Below, one piece after another: positions 46,291-55,333 of a stretch of 64,000 nt of DNA. Numbering within the stretch: the stretch's first letter is position 1; each line of letters starts with the position of its first letter. The stretch comes from Amycolatopsis sp. WQ 127309 (GTDB lineage Bacteria > Actinomycetota > Actinomycetes > Mycobacteriales > Pseudonocardiaceae), in the NCBI RefSeq assembly GCF_023023025.1, contig NZ_CP095481.1, positions 7,329,001 through 7,393,000 of the forward strand. Reading direction: 5' to 3'. Made by a program: the position numbers and the translations under genes. The notes beneath the pieces are model-generated. The model searched no databases. It was given only the letters and a program-made list of their open reading frames with translations, and had not been told where the DNA came from.

Positions 46291-46337
46291 GGTGCCCTTC
46301 CCGGTGCGGCACAAACGCGGTGCCGCCGATCAAGGGC

Positions 46338-46715
46338 TCAAGTGCCGCCCGGGCCGGGGGCGCCCGAGTCGAGCACGGTCACGACCCGGTCGATCCCGGC
46401 GAGGCCGATCACCCGCCGGACCCGGCGCGGTGCGAGGACGACGAACCTCGTTCCGCGGTCGGCGCAGCGCCCCTGCACGGTCACCAGCGTCGAGATGCCG
46501 GCGGAGCTGAAGAAGGTCACGGAGTCGAGGTCGAGCGTGAGCCGGCGCGGGCCGCCGGCGAGCTCCGCGGTCAGCGCGTCCTCCAGGACGGGGCTGGTCG
46601 AGGCGTCGACCTCGCCGCGCGCCCGCACGCTCACGTCGCCGTCACCGGCGCTCTGCCGGGTCACCGTGAGCAGGTCGTCGGCGGGTCCGGTGCCGTCCGG
46701 GCGCGGCGTCTCCAT
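46338..46715 (-). CDS. STAS-domain anti-sigma factor antagonist
   Basis: A 125-residue STAS protein. The region SVTFFSSAGIS (residues 65-75) keeps the phosphorylatable serine (S71) before A-G, though the usual Asp is Ser. It is read 63 bases after the HATPase gene at 46779-47222 in the same direction, so the two form an antagonist/kinase operon. ATG after GGAGCTGCC. It contrasts with the STAS protein at 39970, which has lost the serine. Confidence 0.85.
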   Translation of the reverse strand: METPRPDGTGPADDLLTVTRQSAGDGDVSVRARGEVDASTSPVLEDALTAELAGGPRRLTLDLDSVTFFSSAGISTLVTVQGRCADRGTRFVVLAPRRVRRVIGLAGIDRVVTVLDSGAPGPGGT

Positions 46716-46778
46716 GGCAGCTCCTCCACTCGCGTGGCCGGTTCCATCCCACCAGGTCCGGCGGCGGATACCAAGGGG

Positions 46779-47222
46779 CTAGCTCGGGCCAGCTTCGTCC
46801 TTGGGGCAGGCGAGGCCGGGCTCCGCGCAGCCGAGGCGGCCCCACACCACCTTGCCGTCGTCGTGGTAGCTCGCGCCCCAGGCGAGGCACAGCTGGTCGA
46901 CGAGCAGCAGCCCGCGGCCGCCGTGGTCGTCGGGGACGCGCAGCCGCGGCGAGCTGCCGCTGGTGTCGGCGACCGCCACGGTGATCTCGCAGGGGTCGGC
47001 GAGCCGGTGGAGCCGGACCTGGGTGGGGCCGTCGGCGTGCTGGTAGGCGTTGTCGAGCAGTTCGCCGATCACCATGAGCACGTCGAGGCGGTGCGGTTCG
47101 CCCAGCGTGGCGAGCCGGGCTTCGGCCCAGTGCCGCGCGGACGCCGAGTCGGTCCGGTCGCGGCCGGTCACGTCCAGGATCTGCCAGCCGGCCTGGTCGT
47201 CTCGAGCCCAGGTCACCGGCAA
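46779..47222 (-). CDS. HATPase_c anti-sigma-factor-like serine kinase, second copy
   Basis: A 147-residue RsbW-like ATPase with N-box ELLDNAYQHADG, G1 VADTSGS and G2 GGRGLLLVDQL. I chose the TTG at 47222 because it gives (M)PVTW, the same start as the paralogue at 40390, and lies behind GGGAGGAG. Compared with the paralogue the G1 glycines are partly Ser, and the C-terminus is about 12 residues longer with an added Cys pair. It precedes the STAS gene, its likely partner. Confidence 0.85.
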   Translation of the reverse strand: MPVTWARDDQAGWQILDVTGRDRTDSASARHWAEARLATLGEPHRLDVLMVIGELLDNAYQHADGPTQVRLHRLADPCEITVAVADTSGSSPRLRVPDDHGGRGLLLVDQLCLAWGASYHDDGKVVWGRLGCAEPGLACPKDEAGPS

Positions 47223-47261
47223 AACGACTCCTCCCGCGGGCCCGTTCCCAGAGGTGCGGAA

Positions 47262-47292
47262 CCTGCCTGGGCTGTCGTGTTCTCCAGGCAGG
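47262..47292 (-). terminator. Inverted repeat after the reductase gene
   Basis: CCTGCCTGG / CCAGGCAGG, 9-base arms with a 13-base loop, about 38 bases past the reductase stop and upstream of the HATPase gene. Confidence 0.45.
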
Positions 47293-47329
47293 CTACCCGC
47301 GCTCGGGATCGGCGCCCGCAGCGCCGTGC

Positions 47330-47923
47330 TCAGCGCAGCGGCAGCTCGACGAAGTTGCGCAGCACGAGGGCGTTCTGCGCCTGGATCAGGCGGCCGCCTT
47401 CGTCGATCCGGCCCAGCTGCACCGCGGCGAAGCCGAGGGCGACGGCGAGGTCCGCGATCCGGTCGCCCGCGGCCGGCGCGTCGGTCGCGAGGAAGACCAC
47501 CCGCTTGCCCGGTCCCGGGGCGGGTTCGGCCGCGAGGGTCTCCGACGGCAGCTGGTTGAAGGCCTTGACGACCTCGGCGCCGGGCAGCTGCTCGGCGACG
47601 TAGCGGGTGGACAGCCGGCCCTGCAGGATCTCGTCGGCGTTCGGCGTGTAGTACGCGTTCGTCGTGTCGACGACGGTCTTGCCGGCCCAGTCCGGCCGGG
47701 ACTTGCCGAAGCGCTCGACCGCCGTGAACGGGATCGCCAGGAAGAGGACGTCGCTCTCCAGCGCCTCTTCCAGCGGCACGGCGTGCACGCCGGCGCCGAA
47801 CGACGGCAGCGACTCCGGCCCGCGGGTGTTGGCGATGCTCACCTCGACGCCGGCCCGGGCGAACAGCCGGGCCAGGGCCGAGCCGATGTTGCCGCTGCCG
47901 ATGATCGCGGGGCGCGTGGTCAT
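47330..47923 (-). CDS. NADP-binding reductase, F420-dependent NADP reductase-like
   Basis: A 197-residue Rossmann protein. IGSGNIGSALARLFARAG at residues 8-25 binds NADP(H), and VVDTTNAYY and VVKAFNQLPSETLA follow as in the NADPH:F420 oxidoreductase-like (F420_oxidored) family. It reads away from a MarR gene with two operator-like palindromes between them, so it is probably repressed by that MarR protein until an inducer, perhaps an electrophile or oxidant, is present. Whether it uses F420 or another acceptor is not evident. Confidence 0.85.
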   Translation of the reverse strand: MTTRPAIIGSGNIGSALARLFARAGVEVSIANTRGPESLPSFGAGVHAVPLEEALESDVLFLAIPFTAVERFGKSRPDWAGKTVVDTTNAYYTPNADEILQGRLSTRYVAEQLPGAEVVKAFNQLPSETLAAEPAPGPGKRVVFLATDAPAAGDRIADLAVALGFAAVQLGRIDEGGRLIQAQNALVLRNFVELPLR

Positions 47924-47938
47924 GGTGTCCTCCCGATG

Positions 47939-47989
47939 TGGTTAACGTGTGAACCAAACGTAGGCCGCAACTGGTTCACATGTCAACCA
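47939..47989. promoter_or_regulatory. Twin MarR operators between divergent genes
   Basis: Two 18-base imperfect palindromes share the form TGGTTNACNNGTNAACCA: TGGTTAACGTGTGAACCA at 47939-47956 and TGGTTCACATGTCAACCA at 47972-47989. They are 33 bases apart centre to centre, about three helical turns, so two dimers would sit on one face. They cover the intergenic region between the reductase and the MarR gene. Confidence 0.75.
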
Positions 47990-48007
47990 AGGGGTAGGGT
48001 CCCGGTC

Positions 48008-48481
48008 ATGGCGGACGCGCGGTGGCTGGACGAACGGGAAGACCGGGCCTGGCGTGGCCTGATGGCGATGCAGGACGGCCTCTCGGAGTTCATCGAGCGG
48101 CAGCTGCGCACCCGCTGCGGGCTGTCCCGGGCCGATTACCAGGTACTGGCCCACCTTTCCGAGGCGCCGGAGGGCCGGTTGCGGTCGTTCGAACTCGGCG
48201 AGCTGCTGCGGTGGGAGAAGAGCCGCTTGTCCCAGCACCTGGGCCGGATGCAGCACCGCGGCCTGGTGACGCGCGAGCGGTGCGCCACCGACCAGCGCGG
48301 GGCGGTCGTCGTCAGCACCCCGCGAGGCCGGGAACTGATCGAGGCCGCGGCCCCGCAGCACGTCGCCGACGTCCGGGACGCGTTCATCGACCAGCTCACC
48401 GCGGCGGAGCTGGAGACGCTCACCACCATCGGCGACAAGGTCCGCGACCGCCTCGCGGCCCTGACCGCCGGTGACGGTTAG
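48008..48481 (+). CDS. MarR-family transcriptional regulator
   Basis: A 157-residue winged-helix protein. The helix-turn-helix lies around ELGELLRWEKSRLSQHLGRMQHRGLVTRE and the wing around CATDQRGAVVVSTPRG. It is divergent from the reductase at 47330, with twin palindromes between the start codons, which suggests autoregulation and control of the reductase. It has no cysteine at the position used by OhrR; the only Cys residues are C116? near the wing and C39? before the HTH, both approximate, so a redox switch is possible but unproven. Its end overlaps the convergent serine hydrolase gene by 4 bases. Confidence 0.9.
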   Translation: MADARWLDEREDRAWRGLMAMQDGLSEFIERQLRTRCGLSRADYQVLAHLSEAPEGRLRSFELGELLRWEKSRLSQHLGRMQHRGLVTRERCATDQRGAVVVSTPRGRELIEAAAPQHVADVRDAFIDQLTAAELETLTTIGDKVRDRLAALTAGDG

Positions 48482-49482
48482 CCCAGCCGGGCCGCCGCGT
48501 CGTGGAACTCGCGGCGCACCGCGGCGATGGCGTCGCCCGAGCGCGTCGGGTGGACGCGGTTGGTGAGCAGCACGTAGTACCGCCCACGCGCGGGCTCCAC
48601 CCACAGGCTCGTGCCGGTGAACCCGGTGTGACCGTAGGCGTCCGGCTCCAGCGCGGTGCCGACCGGCGAACCCGGGACGTCGAGTCCCTGCCACCCCAGG
48701 CCGCGGCGCAGGCCTGCCGTCCGGACGGTGATCATCTCGGCGTGCGTGGCCGGTTTCAGCAGCGGTGCGGCGCCGCCGGCGAGCACTCGGCCGAGGCGTT
48801 CGACGTCGCCCAGTGGCGCGAACAGCCCGGCGTGGCCGCAGATTCCGCCCAGCACCACGGCGTTCTCGTCGTGCACCTGCCCGCAGACGACCCGGCCGCG
48901 CCACGGGCAGTCCTCGGTCGCGACGGCGTCGGCCACCGGGCCGAAGCCGGTGCCCGGCATCCCCGCCGGTGTCGTGACGAGGTCCGCGACCAGGCGGTCC
49001 AGCGGCGTTCCGGCGGCGGCCGACGCGATCAGGCCGAGCAGGATGAACCCCTGCGACGAGTACTCGACGCGCGTGCCGGGAGCAGCGGGCAACGGCGTCG
49101 TGCGGATGGCTTCCAGCAGTGCCTCGCGGGTGGCGTGCGCCCGCCACAACGGCGTGCCGCCGGGCAGCCCCGAGGTGTGCAGGAGCAGCTGACGCACGGT
49201 GATCGACGCCTTGTCGGTGCCGGCGTAGGCCGGCAGGTGGCGGGGGAGCGGGTCGTCGAGAGCGAGCACGCCGCGCTCGGCCAGCGCGGCCACCACGATG
49301 CCCACGACGGGCTTGGTCACCGACGCCAGATCCCACCGGCTCGTCTCGCCGGCGGGTGGCCCGTCGTGCCACCGCGTGCCGAGAACGCCCCGGTCGAGGA
49401 CGCCGTCCGCGGTGCCGACCGACCACGCGGCGGCGGAGAACACCCGCGCGTCGCGGGCCCGGGCGAGGAGGTCAGCGAGCAT
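48478..49482 (-). CDS. Beta-lactamase-fold serine hydrolase (D-aminopeptidase/esterase-like)
   Basis: A 334-residue penicillin-binding-protein-like hydrolase. S54-VT-K57 is the nucleophile motif, Y141-SS the second motif, and HTGFTG near residue 285 the third. No signal peptide. The gene overlaps the end of the IclR gene by 11 bases, so the two form an operon divergent from the peptide-type ABC transporter. Intracellular hydrolysis of an imported peptide-like, amide or ester compound is the natural reading. Confidence 0.88.
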   Translation of the reverse strand: MLADLLARARDARVFSAAAWSVGTADGVLDRGVLGTRWHDGPPAGETSRWDLASVTKPVVGIVVAALAERGVLALDDPLPRHLPAYAGTDKASITVRQLLLHTSGLPGGTPLWRAHATREALLEAIRTTPLPAAPGTRVEYSSQGFILLGLIASAAAGTPLDRLVADLVTTPAGMPGTGFGPVADAVATEDCPWRGRVVCGQVHDENAVVLGGICGHAGLFAPLGDVERLGRVLAGGAAPLLKPATHAEMITVRTAGLRRGLGWQGLDVPGSPVGTALEPDAYGHTGFTGTSLWVEPARGRYYVLLTNRVHPTRSGDAIAAVRREFHDAAARLG

Positions 49483-50308
49483 CGGGCACCGCCCGCGGCG
49501 CCGTCCCGGCCAGGACGGCGGACAGCCGGTTCGCCGCCTCGGCCACGAGCGGCCCCAGGACGTCGAAGCTCGACGGCTGCAGGGTGAACGTCAGCCCCGA
49601 CACGCTCACCGCGCCGACGACGGCGCCCTCGGCGTCCAGCACCGGCGCGCCGAGGCAGCGCACGTGCGCCTCGAACTGCTCGTCGTCCACGACGTAGCCC
49701 GCACTGTCCACAGTGGCCAGTTCGCGGCGGACGGCGCCGGGGTCGGTGAGGGTCTTGGCCGTGCGCGCGGTGAGCGGCGTGGCGAGCGCCGCGGCGACGT
49801 CGGCCTCGGGCAGACGCGAGAGGATCGCGCGGCCCACGGCGGTGCAGTACAGCGGCACCTCGCCGCCGGGCCGGGTGTTGAGCCGGTAGGCCTGGTCCGG
49901 TTCGAGCTTCTCGACGTACACCGCGCGGTCGGCGTGGCGCACCGCGTAGTGCACCGTGTGCCCGCTGCGCCGCTGCAGGTCCGCCAGCACCGGGCGCAGC
50001 GACCGCGTGCTGGTCAGCGCCGCCGCCGACAGGCCCAGCAGTCGCGGCCCGACCGTGTAGCGCCCGCTGCCCGCACCGACCGCGTACCCGGCCTCGGTGA
50101 ACGTCTGCAGCATCCGGTGCGCGGTCGGTTTCGGCAGGTCACAGGCCTGCGCGAGGTCGGCGAGCCGGTGCGGCCCGCCGGGGGCCGAGAGGGTGGCGAG
50201 CACCTCCAGGGCCTTCTCGACCGCACCGCGTGAGCTGCCGGGCGAGCTGCCGGGCGAAGTGTTGACAGCGTTGTTCACGCCGCCTACCTTAGCGCAATCG
50301 CGTTCCAT
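49472..50308 (-). CDS. IclR-family transcriptional regulator
   Basis: A 278-residue regulator. The N-terminal winged helix has LADLAQACDLPKPTAHRMLQTFTEAGY, and the C-terminal effector-binding domain has GRAILSRLPEADV, the Cys-containing VRCLGAPVLDAEGAVVGAVSVSG segment and a typical length. The ATG at 50308 gives ten extra residues ahead of an equally possible GTG at residue 11; the ATG lies inside a palindrome likely to be the operator, which favours the GTG. It is divergent from the ABC operon and should control it in response to the imported compound or a breakdown product. Confidence 0.9.
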   Translation of the reverse strand: MERDCAKVGGVNNAVNTSPGSSPGSSRGAVEKALEVLATLSAPGGPHRLADLAQACDLPKPTAHRMLQTFTEAGYAVGAGSGRYTVGPRLLGLSAAALTSTRSLRPVLADLQRRSGHTVHYAVRHADRAVYVEKLEPDQAYRLNTRPGGEVPLYCTAVGRAILSRLPEADVAAALATPLTARTAKTLTDPGAVRRELATVDSAGYVVDDEQFEAHVRCLGAPVLDAEGAVVGAVSVSGLTFTLQPSSFDVLGPLVAEAANRLSAVLAGTAPRAVPDAR

Positions 50309-50318
50309 CTGACGGAAC
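50302..50318. promoter_or_regulatory. Candidate IclR operator between the divergent genes
   Basis: GTTCC-N7-GGAAC inverted repeat in the 44-base gap between the IclR gene and the substrate-binding protein gene, with a related GACGGAA repeated about 20 bases further on (50331-50337). Confidence 0.5.
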
Positions 50319-50352
50319 AGCGTTTCACAAGACGGAAGACAGGTGGTGAACC

Positions 50353-51894
50353 GTGGCTCGTTCCCGGCTGTCGCGCCGCGACGCCCTCCGGCTCGGCGGT
50401 CTCGCGCTCCCCGCGCTGGCCCTGCCCGGCCTGCTCTCCGCGTGCGGCAGCGCCTCGGGCACCACCGGCACCGTGCTGCGCGTGGCGCAGTCGTCAGACC
50501 CCAAGACGCTCGACCCGCAGAAGCAGGGCGACCTGACCTCGATGAACGTGCTGACCAACCTGTTCGACACGCTCACCACCCGCGGCCCGGACAACCAGCT
50601 GGCGCCCGGGCTCGCGCTGTCGTGGACCTCGCCCGACCCGCTGACCTGGCGGTTCAAGCTCCGCCCCGGCGTGAAGTTCCACAACGGCGAGCCGTGCGAC
50701 GCCGACGCCGTCGCGTTCAGCATCAACCGGCTGCTCGACCCGGCCACCAAGTCGCCGATCGTCGAGCTGCGCTACGTGAAGCAGGCCGTCGCGCTCGACG
50801 CGTCCACAGTGGACCTCCGCTGCAGCGCCCCGGACCCGATCATCCCGGCCAAGGTCTCGCTGTTCGGCGGCGTCGCCGTGCCGCCGGGGTATCTCAAGCA
50901 GGTCGGCTCGGCCGGCTTCGCGAAGCACCCGGTCGGCACCGGCCCGTTCACGTTCGAAGAGTTCCAGCGCGACCACCAGCTGCGGCTGCGCGCGAACCCG
51001 GCGTACTGGGGCGGTAAACCGGCCTACGACGAGCTGGTCTTCCTCCCGATGCCCGACGCGTCCTCGTCGCTGGCCTCGCTGCAGAGCGACGAGGTCGACA
51101 TCGTCGCCGGGCTCACCCCGGACGCCGCGCTCCAGCTGCAGGGCTACACCGGCGTCTCGATCCGGCACTACCCGGGCATCCGCACGTCGTACCTCTCGCT
51201 CGACACCACCGCCGGCCCGCTGCGCGACGTCCGGGTGCGCCGCGCGCTCAACCACGCCGTCGACGTCCCGCTGCTGATCAAGGCCGTGCTCGACGGCAAG
51301 GCCCGCGAGGTGCCGACGATGTTCCCGCGCGAGGCGTTCGGCTTCGACCCGGCCATCACGCCCTACACCCGCGACGTCGGCCTGGCGAAGCAGCTGCTCG
51401 CCGAAGCCGGCTTCGCGGCCGGGTTCGACACCTCGATCACCGCGCAGACCGCCGACTCGAACCTCGCCGAGGCGATCTCCGGGCTCCTCGCCCGCGTCGG
51501 CGTCCGAGCTCGCGTGGACCTGGTCGACCCCGGCACGTACAGCAGCCGTCTGACGTCCAGCAACCGCGGCGCGCTCGGCCCGATCTACCTCGCCGCCAGC
51601 ACCGGCTGGACCCTCGACGCCGAAAGCCTCGTGCAGTCCAACGTCCGCCACGACCGGCGGCAGAGCCGGTGGACCAACCCGGAGGCCGACCGGCTCGTGG
51701 ACGCCGAGGAGCAGTCGCTCGCGCCCGCCGACCGGCAGCGGGCCTTCACCTCGCTCCAGCAACTTCTCAAGCAGGAGGCGCCGTTCGTGTTCCTCTACCA
51801 GATCGACAACGTCTACGCGGTCAACACGCGTCCACAGTGGACACCGGGTGTGGTCGGCGTGCTGGGCATGGCGAAGGCGACGGTGACCCCGTGA
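50353..51894 (+). CDS. ABC transporter solute-binding lipoprotein, peptide/opine type
   Basis: A 513-residue family 5 substrate-binding protein (DppA/OppA-like). The N-terminus has a twin-arginine-like SRRDAL and a lipobox LLSAC, so it should be anchored outside the membrane at C32 or nearby. SSDPKTLDPQ and the stretch DPLTWRFKLRPGVKFHNGEP are the usual family 5 signature. GTG start behind AGGTGGTG. It heads a five-gene transporter whose junctions all overlap by 4 bases. The ligand could be a peptide, a modified amino acid or a sugar acid conjugate; the enzymes downstream do not settle it. Confidence 0.92.
   Translation: MARSRLSRRDALRLGGLALPALALPGLLSACGSASGTTGTVLRVAQSSDPKTLDPQKQGDLTSMNVLTNLFDTLTTRGPDNQLAPGLALSWTSPDPLTWRFKLRPGVKFHNGEPCDADAVAFSINRLLDPATKSPIVELRYVKQAVALDASTVDLRCSAPDPIIPAKVSLFGGVAVPPGYLKQVGSAGFAKHPVGTGPFTFEEFQRDHQLRLRANPAYWGGKPAYDELVFLPMPDASSSLASLQSDEVDIVAGLTPDAALQLQGYTGVSIRHYPGIRTSYLSLDTTAGPLRDVRVRRALNHAVDVPLLIKAVLDGKAREVPTMFPREAFGFDPAITPYTRDVGLAKQLLAEAGFAAGFDTSITAQTADSNLAEAISGLLARVGVRARVDLVDPGTYSSRLTSSNRGALGPIYLAASTGWTLDAESLVQSNVRHDRRQSRWTNPEADRLVDAEEQSLAPADRQRAFTSLQQLLKQEAPFVFLYQIDNVYAVNTRPQWTPGVVGVLGMAKATVTP
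50802..50814. repeat. Copy of the recurrent 13-base quasi-palindrome
   Basis: GTCCACAGTGGAC in the solute-binding protein gene, read as Ser-Thr-Val-Asp. Confidence 0.6.
51830..51842. repeat. Copy of the recurrent 13-base quasi-palindrome in another reading frame
   Basis: GTCCACAGTGGAC near the end of the solute-binding protein gene. Here it is read as Pro-Gln-Trp-Thr, a different frame from the copies at 26583 and 50802, so the conserved thing is the DNA and not the peptide. Confidence 0.6.
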
Positions 51895-52862
51895 CCGCGC
51901 CGGCCGTCGCCGTGGCCCGCCCGGCCGCCCCGGGCCGCGGGGTGCTGCGCGTGGTCGTCACCAAGGTGCTGACCGCGATCGTGGTGCTGTTCTTCGTGGC
52001 CACCGCGGCGTTCTTCCTGGTCCGGCTGTCCGGCGACCCGGTGAAGCTGATCCTGCCGCCGGACGCCACCGCGGCGCAGGAGGCCACGCTGCGCGCGAGC
52101 CTCGGGCTGGACCGGCCGCTGCTCACGCAGTACCTCGACTACCTCGGCGGCCTGCCGCGGCTGCACCTGGGCACGTCGCTCGTCTACGACCAGCCGGTCG
52201 CCGAAGTCCTGTTCTCCCGCGTCCCCGCGACGCTGGAACTGGCCGGCGCCGCGCTGCTCGTGGCGCTCGTGCTGGCCATCCCGGCGGGCACGTTCGCCGC
52301 GCTGCGCCGGGGCCGCGCGGGCGACACCGGCGTCATGACGGGGGTCCTCGTCGGCCAGTCGACGCCCGCGTTCTGGGTCGGGATCCTGCTGATCCTCATC
52401 TTCGCCGTGCAGCTGCAGGTGCTGCCCGCGTCCGGCTACGGCGGCTTCGAGCACCTCGTGCTCCCGGCCATCACGCTGGCGGTGTATTCGGTGGCGGTGA
52501 TCGCGCGGTTGCTGCGCAGCTCCCTGGTCGACGTGCTCGGCTCGGACTACATCCGCACCGCGCGGGCCAAGGGCCTGAGCCCCGGCGGGATCGTGCTGGG
52601 CCACGGCCTGCGCAACGCGGCGCTGCCCGTCGTCACGGTCGTCGGCCTGGAGGTCGGCAGCCTGCTGGGCGGCGCGATCCTCACCGAGCAGGTGTTCTCC
52701 TGGCCCGGCCTCGGCCGCCTCACCGTCGAGGCCATCCAGAACCGCGACTTCCCGCTGGTGCAGGCCGCGGTGCTGTTCTTCGCCGCGACGTTCGTCGTGG
52801 TGAACCTCCTGGTGGACCTGTCCTACACGATTCTCGACCCGAGGGTGCGGGTGACCGCGTGA
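51891..52862 (+). CDS. ABC transporter permease, DppB type
   Basis: A 323-residue inner-membrane permease with about six helices. [25 protein letters not shown] and [27 protein letters not shown] are the conserved DppB/OppB segments, the second holding the EAA-like loop that contacts the ATPases. The start is a GTG overlapping the previous stop (GTGA), in preference to a longer frame that would run far into the upstream gene. It pairs with the DppC-type permease that follows. Confidence 0.92.
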   Translation: MTAPAVAVARPAAPGRGVLRVVVTKVLTAIVVLFFVATAAFFLVRLSGDPVKLILPPDATAAQEATLRASLGLDRPLLTQYLDYLGGLPRLHLGTSLVYDQPVAEVLFSRVPATLELAGAALLVALVLAIPAGTFAALRRGRAGDTGVMTGVLVGQSTPAFWVGILLILIFAVQLQVLPASGYGGFEHLVLPAITLAVYSVAVIARLLRSSLVDVLGSDYIRTARAKGLSPGGIVLGHGLRNAALPVVTVVGLEVGSLLGGAILTEQVFSWPGLGRLTVEAIQNRDFPLVQAAVLFFAATFVVVNLLVDLSYTILDPRVRVTA

Positions 52863-53737
52863 CCGCCATCGCTGTTCCCCTGGCCCGGCCGGGTGTGGTG
52901 CGCGGGGTCCTGCGCAACAAGCTCGGTGTCGTCGCCGTGAGCGTGCTGACGCTGATGGTGCTCGTCGCCCTGCTCGCGCCGCTGATCGCGCCGTACGACC
53001 CGGGCGCGCAGGACCTGCTGGTGCGCCTGCACCCACCCGCGTGGGCCGCCGGCGGCGACTCCGCGCACCTGCTCGGCACCGACCAGCTGGGCCGCGACAT
53101 CCTGTCGCGCCTGTTCTACGGCGCCCGCGTCTCGCTGCTCGTCGGCGCGTGCGCGGCGCTGCTGGCCGGCGTCGTCGGCGCCGCCATCGGCCTGGTGGCC
53201 GGGTTCCTCGGCGGCTGGTTCGACCGGATCCTGATGCGGATCGCCGACATCCAGCTGGCGTTCCCGTCGATCCTGCTCGCGCTCGCCATCGTCGGGTTCC
53301 TCGGCTCCGGCCTCTGGTACGTCGTGCTGGTGCTCGGCTTCACCGGCTGGGTGTCCTACGCCCGGGTGATCCGCTCCGAGGTGCTTTCCCTGCGCACCAG
53401 GGAGTTCGTCACCGAGGCGCGGGCGATCGGCGTCACGGACTTCACGATCATGCGCCGCCACTTGCTGCCCAACGTGCTGGCACCGCTGGCGACCATCGGC
53501 ACCCTGCACGTCGCCGCGGCGATCGTCGCCGAGGCGTCACTGAGCTACCTCGGTCTCGGCGTGCCCAAGCGGACCGTGACCTGGGGCGGGATGCTCGCCG
53601 ACGGCCAGCTCTACCTCGGCACGTCGTGGTGGGTGGCCGTGTTCCCCGGCGTCGCGCTGATGCTCACCGCGCTGGCCGTCAACATCACCGGCGACGTCCT
53701 GCGCGACGTCGCGGACCCGAAGGCGTACCGCTCATGA
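52859..53737 (+). CDS. ABC transporter permease, DppC type
   Basis: A 292-residue permease. [23 protein letters not shown] is the hallmark of DppC/OppC, and [24 protein letters not shown] holds the EAA loop. About six membrane segments. GTG start overlapping the preceding stop by 4 bases, and its own stop overlaps the next ATG by 4. Confidence 0.93.
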   Translation: MTAIAVPLARPGVVRGVLRNKLGVVAVSVLTLMVLVALLAPLIAPYDPGAQDLLVRLHPPAWAAGGDSAHLLGTDQLGRDILSRLFYGARVSLLVGACAALLAGVVGAAIGLVAGFLGGWFDRILMRIADIQLAFPSILLALAIVGFLGSGLWYVVLVLGFTGWVSYARVIRSEVLSLRTREFVTEARAIGVTDFTIMRRHLLPNVLAPLATIGTLHVAAAIVAEASLSYLGLGVPKRTVTWGGMLADGQLYLGTSWWVAVFPGVALMLTALAVNITGDVLRDVADPKAYRS

Positions 53738-54528
53738 GCCTGCTGGAGATCACCGACCTGAGCGTCGAGTTCCGGGTGGACACCGGCACCGTGACCGCCG
53801 TCGACGGCGTCAGCCTGTCCGTGGCCGAAGGCGAGACCCTCACGCTGGTGGGGGAGTCGGGCAGCGGCAAGACCGCGACCGCGTTGTCGGTGCTGCGGCT
53901 CAACCCCGAGCCGCCGTGCGTGTACGCGGGCGGCGAGATCCTCCTCGACGGCCGTGACGTGCTGCGACTGTCCGAAAAGGACCTGCGAGGGATCCGCGGC
54001 AACGACGTCGCGATGGTCTTCCAGGACCCGATGACGAGCCTCAACCCGGTCAAGCGCGTCGGCGCGCAGGTGGCTGAGGTCGTCCGGAAGCACCAGAACG
54101 CGTCACGCTCCGACGCGCGCGCCGCTGCCGTCGAAGCGTTGCGCGAGGCGGGTATTCCCGATCCCGAGACGCGCGCTTCGCAGTACCCGCACCAGCTTTC
54201 GGGTGGGTTGCGGCAACGCGTGATGATCGCGATGGCGCTGGTCGGCCGGCCGCGGGTGCTCATCGCCGACGAGCCGACCACGGCCCTCGACGTCACCGTG
54301 CAGGCGCAGATCCTGGAGCTGCTGGTCGACCTGCAACGGCGGCACGGGATGGCGATCCTGCTCATCACGCACGACCTCGGCGTCGTCGCGGAGGTCGCCG
54401 ACCGGGTCGTGGTGCTCAAGTCGGGCCGGGTCGTCGAGACCGGGGACGTGGTACCGCTGTTCGAGGCACCGCGCGAGGACTACACGCGCGAGCTGCTGCG
54501 CGCGACACCGAAGCTGGAGCGGGTATGA
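53734..54528 (+). CDS. ABC transporter ATP-binding protein, DppD type
   Basis: A 264-residue ATPase. Walker [10 protein letters not shown]-loop [11 protein letters not shown], signature LSGGLRQRV, Walker [13 protein letters not shown] and switch His in LLITHDLG are all present. It is shorter than the typical DppD: it ends soon after [10 protein letters not shown] without the extra C-terminal Fe-S-type Cys cluster seen in many OppD/DppD proteins. It forms the heterodimeric motor with the next gene product. Confidence 0.93.
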   Translation: MSLLEITDLSVEFRVDTGTVTAVDGVSLSVAEGETLTLVGESGSGKTATALSVLRLNPEPPCVYAGGEILLDGRDVLRLSEKDLRGIRGNDVAMVFQDPMTSLNPVKRVGAQVAEVVRKHQNASRSDARAAAVEALREAGIPDPETRASQYPHQLSGGLRQRVMIAMALVGRPRVLIADEPTTALDVTVQAQILELLVDLQRRHGMAILLITHDLGVVAEVADRVVVLKSGRVVETGDVVPLFEAPREDYTRELLRATPKLERV

Positions 54529-55328
54529 CGAACCTGGTCGAGATCCGCGGGCTGCGCAAGGACTACGGCGCACTGTCCGCGGTGGACGGCGTCGACCTCG
54601 ACGTCGTCTCGGGGGAGACCCTGGCCGTCGTCGGCGAGTCGGGCAGCGGCAAGACGACGCTGACCCGGCTGCTGCTGTGCCTGCTCGAGCCGACGGCGGG
54701 CACGGTCCGGTTCGACGGCGCGGACCTGCACGCGCTGAGCGCGGCGAGCCTGCGCAAGGTGCGGCGCGAGATGCAGGTCGTGCTGCAGGACCCGTATTCG
54801 AGCATGAACCCGCGGCTGCGCGTGACGGAGATCGTCGCTGAGCCGCTGGTGACGCACGACCCTTCGCTGCGTGGCCACCGTGGCCGGGCGAAGGTGCGTG
54901 ACCGCGTGGCGGGCCTGCTCGACGCCGTCGGGCTGTCACCGCAGGTGCAGGACCGCTACCCGCACGAGTTCTCCGGCGGCCAGCGGCAGCGGATCTCCAT
55001 CGCCCGCGCGCTGGCCCTGGAACCCCGGCTGGTGGTGCTCGACGAGCCGACGAGCGCCCTCGACGTCTCGGTGCAGGCCCAGGTGCTGGACCTGCTGGCC
55101 GGCCTGCAGGACCGGCTGAAGCTGACGTACGTGTTCGTGTCGCACAACCTGGCGGTGGTGCAGCAGATCGCGGACCGCGTCGCGGTGATGCGGGCGGGGA
55201 AGATCGTGGAGCTGGCGCCGTCGGCTCGGCTGTTCGCGTCGCCGTCGCACGAGTACACGAAGAGCCTGCTCGATGCGGTCCCGAACCCGGATCCGCGGCT
55301 CGCGCGCCGCCGCCAGGTGACGGCGTGA
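54525..55328 (+). CDS. ABC transporter ATP-binding protein, DppF type
   Basis: A 267-residue ATPase partner. Walker [12 protein letters not shown]-loop [15 protein letters not shown] (typical of OppF/DppF), signature FSGGQRQRI, Walker [13 protein letters not shown] and switch VSHNLAVV are intact. ATG overlaps the previous stop by 4 bases. It ends 5 bases from the convergent ROK gene, with no clear hairpin between. Confidence 0.93.
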   Translation: MTNLVEIRGLRKDYGALSAVDGVDLDVVSGETLAVVGESGSGKTTLTRLLLCLLEPTAGTVRFDGADLHALSAASLRKVRREMQVVLQDPYSSMNPRLRVTEIVAEPLVTHDPSLRGHRGRAKVRDRVAGLLDAVGLSPQVQDRYPHEFSGGQRQRISIARALALEPRLVVLDEPTSALDVSVQAQVLDLLAGLQDRLKLTYVFVSHNLAVVQQIADRVAVMRAGKIVELAPSARLFASPSHEYTKSLLDAVPNPDPRLARRRQVTA

Positions 55329-55333
55329 AGGCG

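Noticed and set aside
51813..53036. A 407-residue minus-strand frame opposite the ABC permeases
   Set aside because: Arg/Gln/His-rich with no recognisable fold, fully covered by two permease genes with clear motifs.
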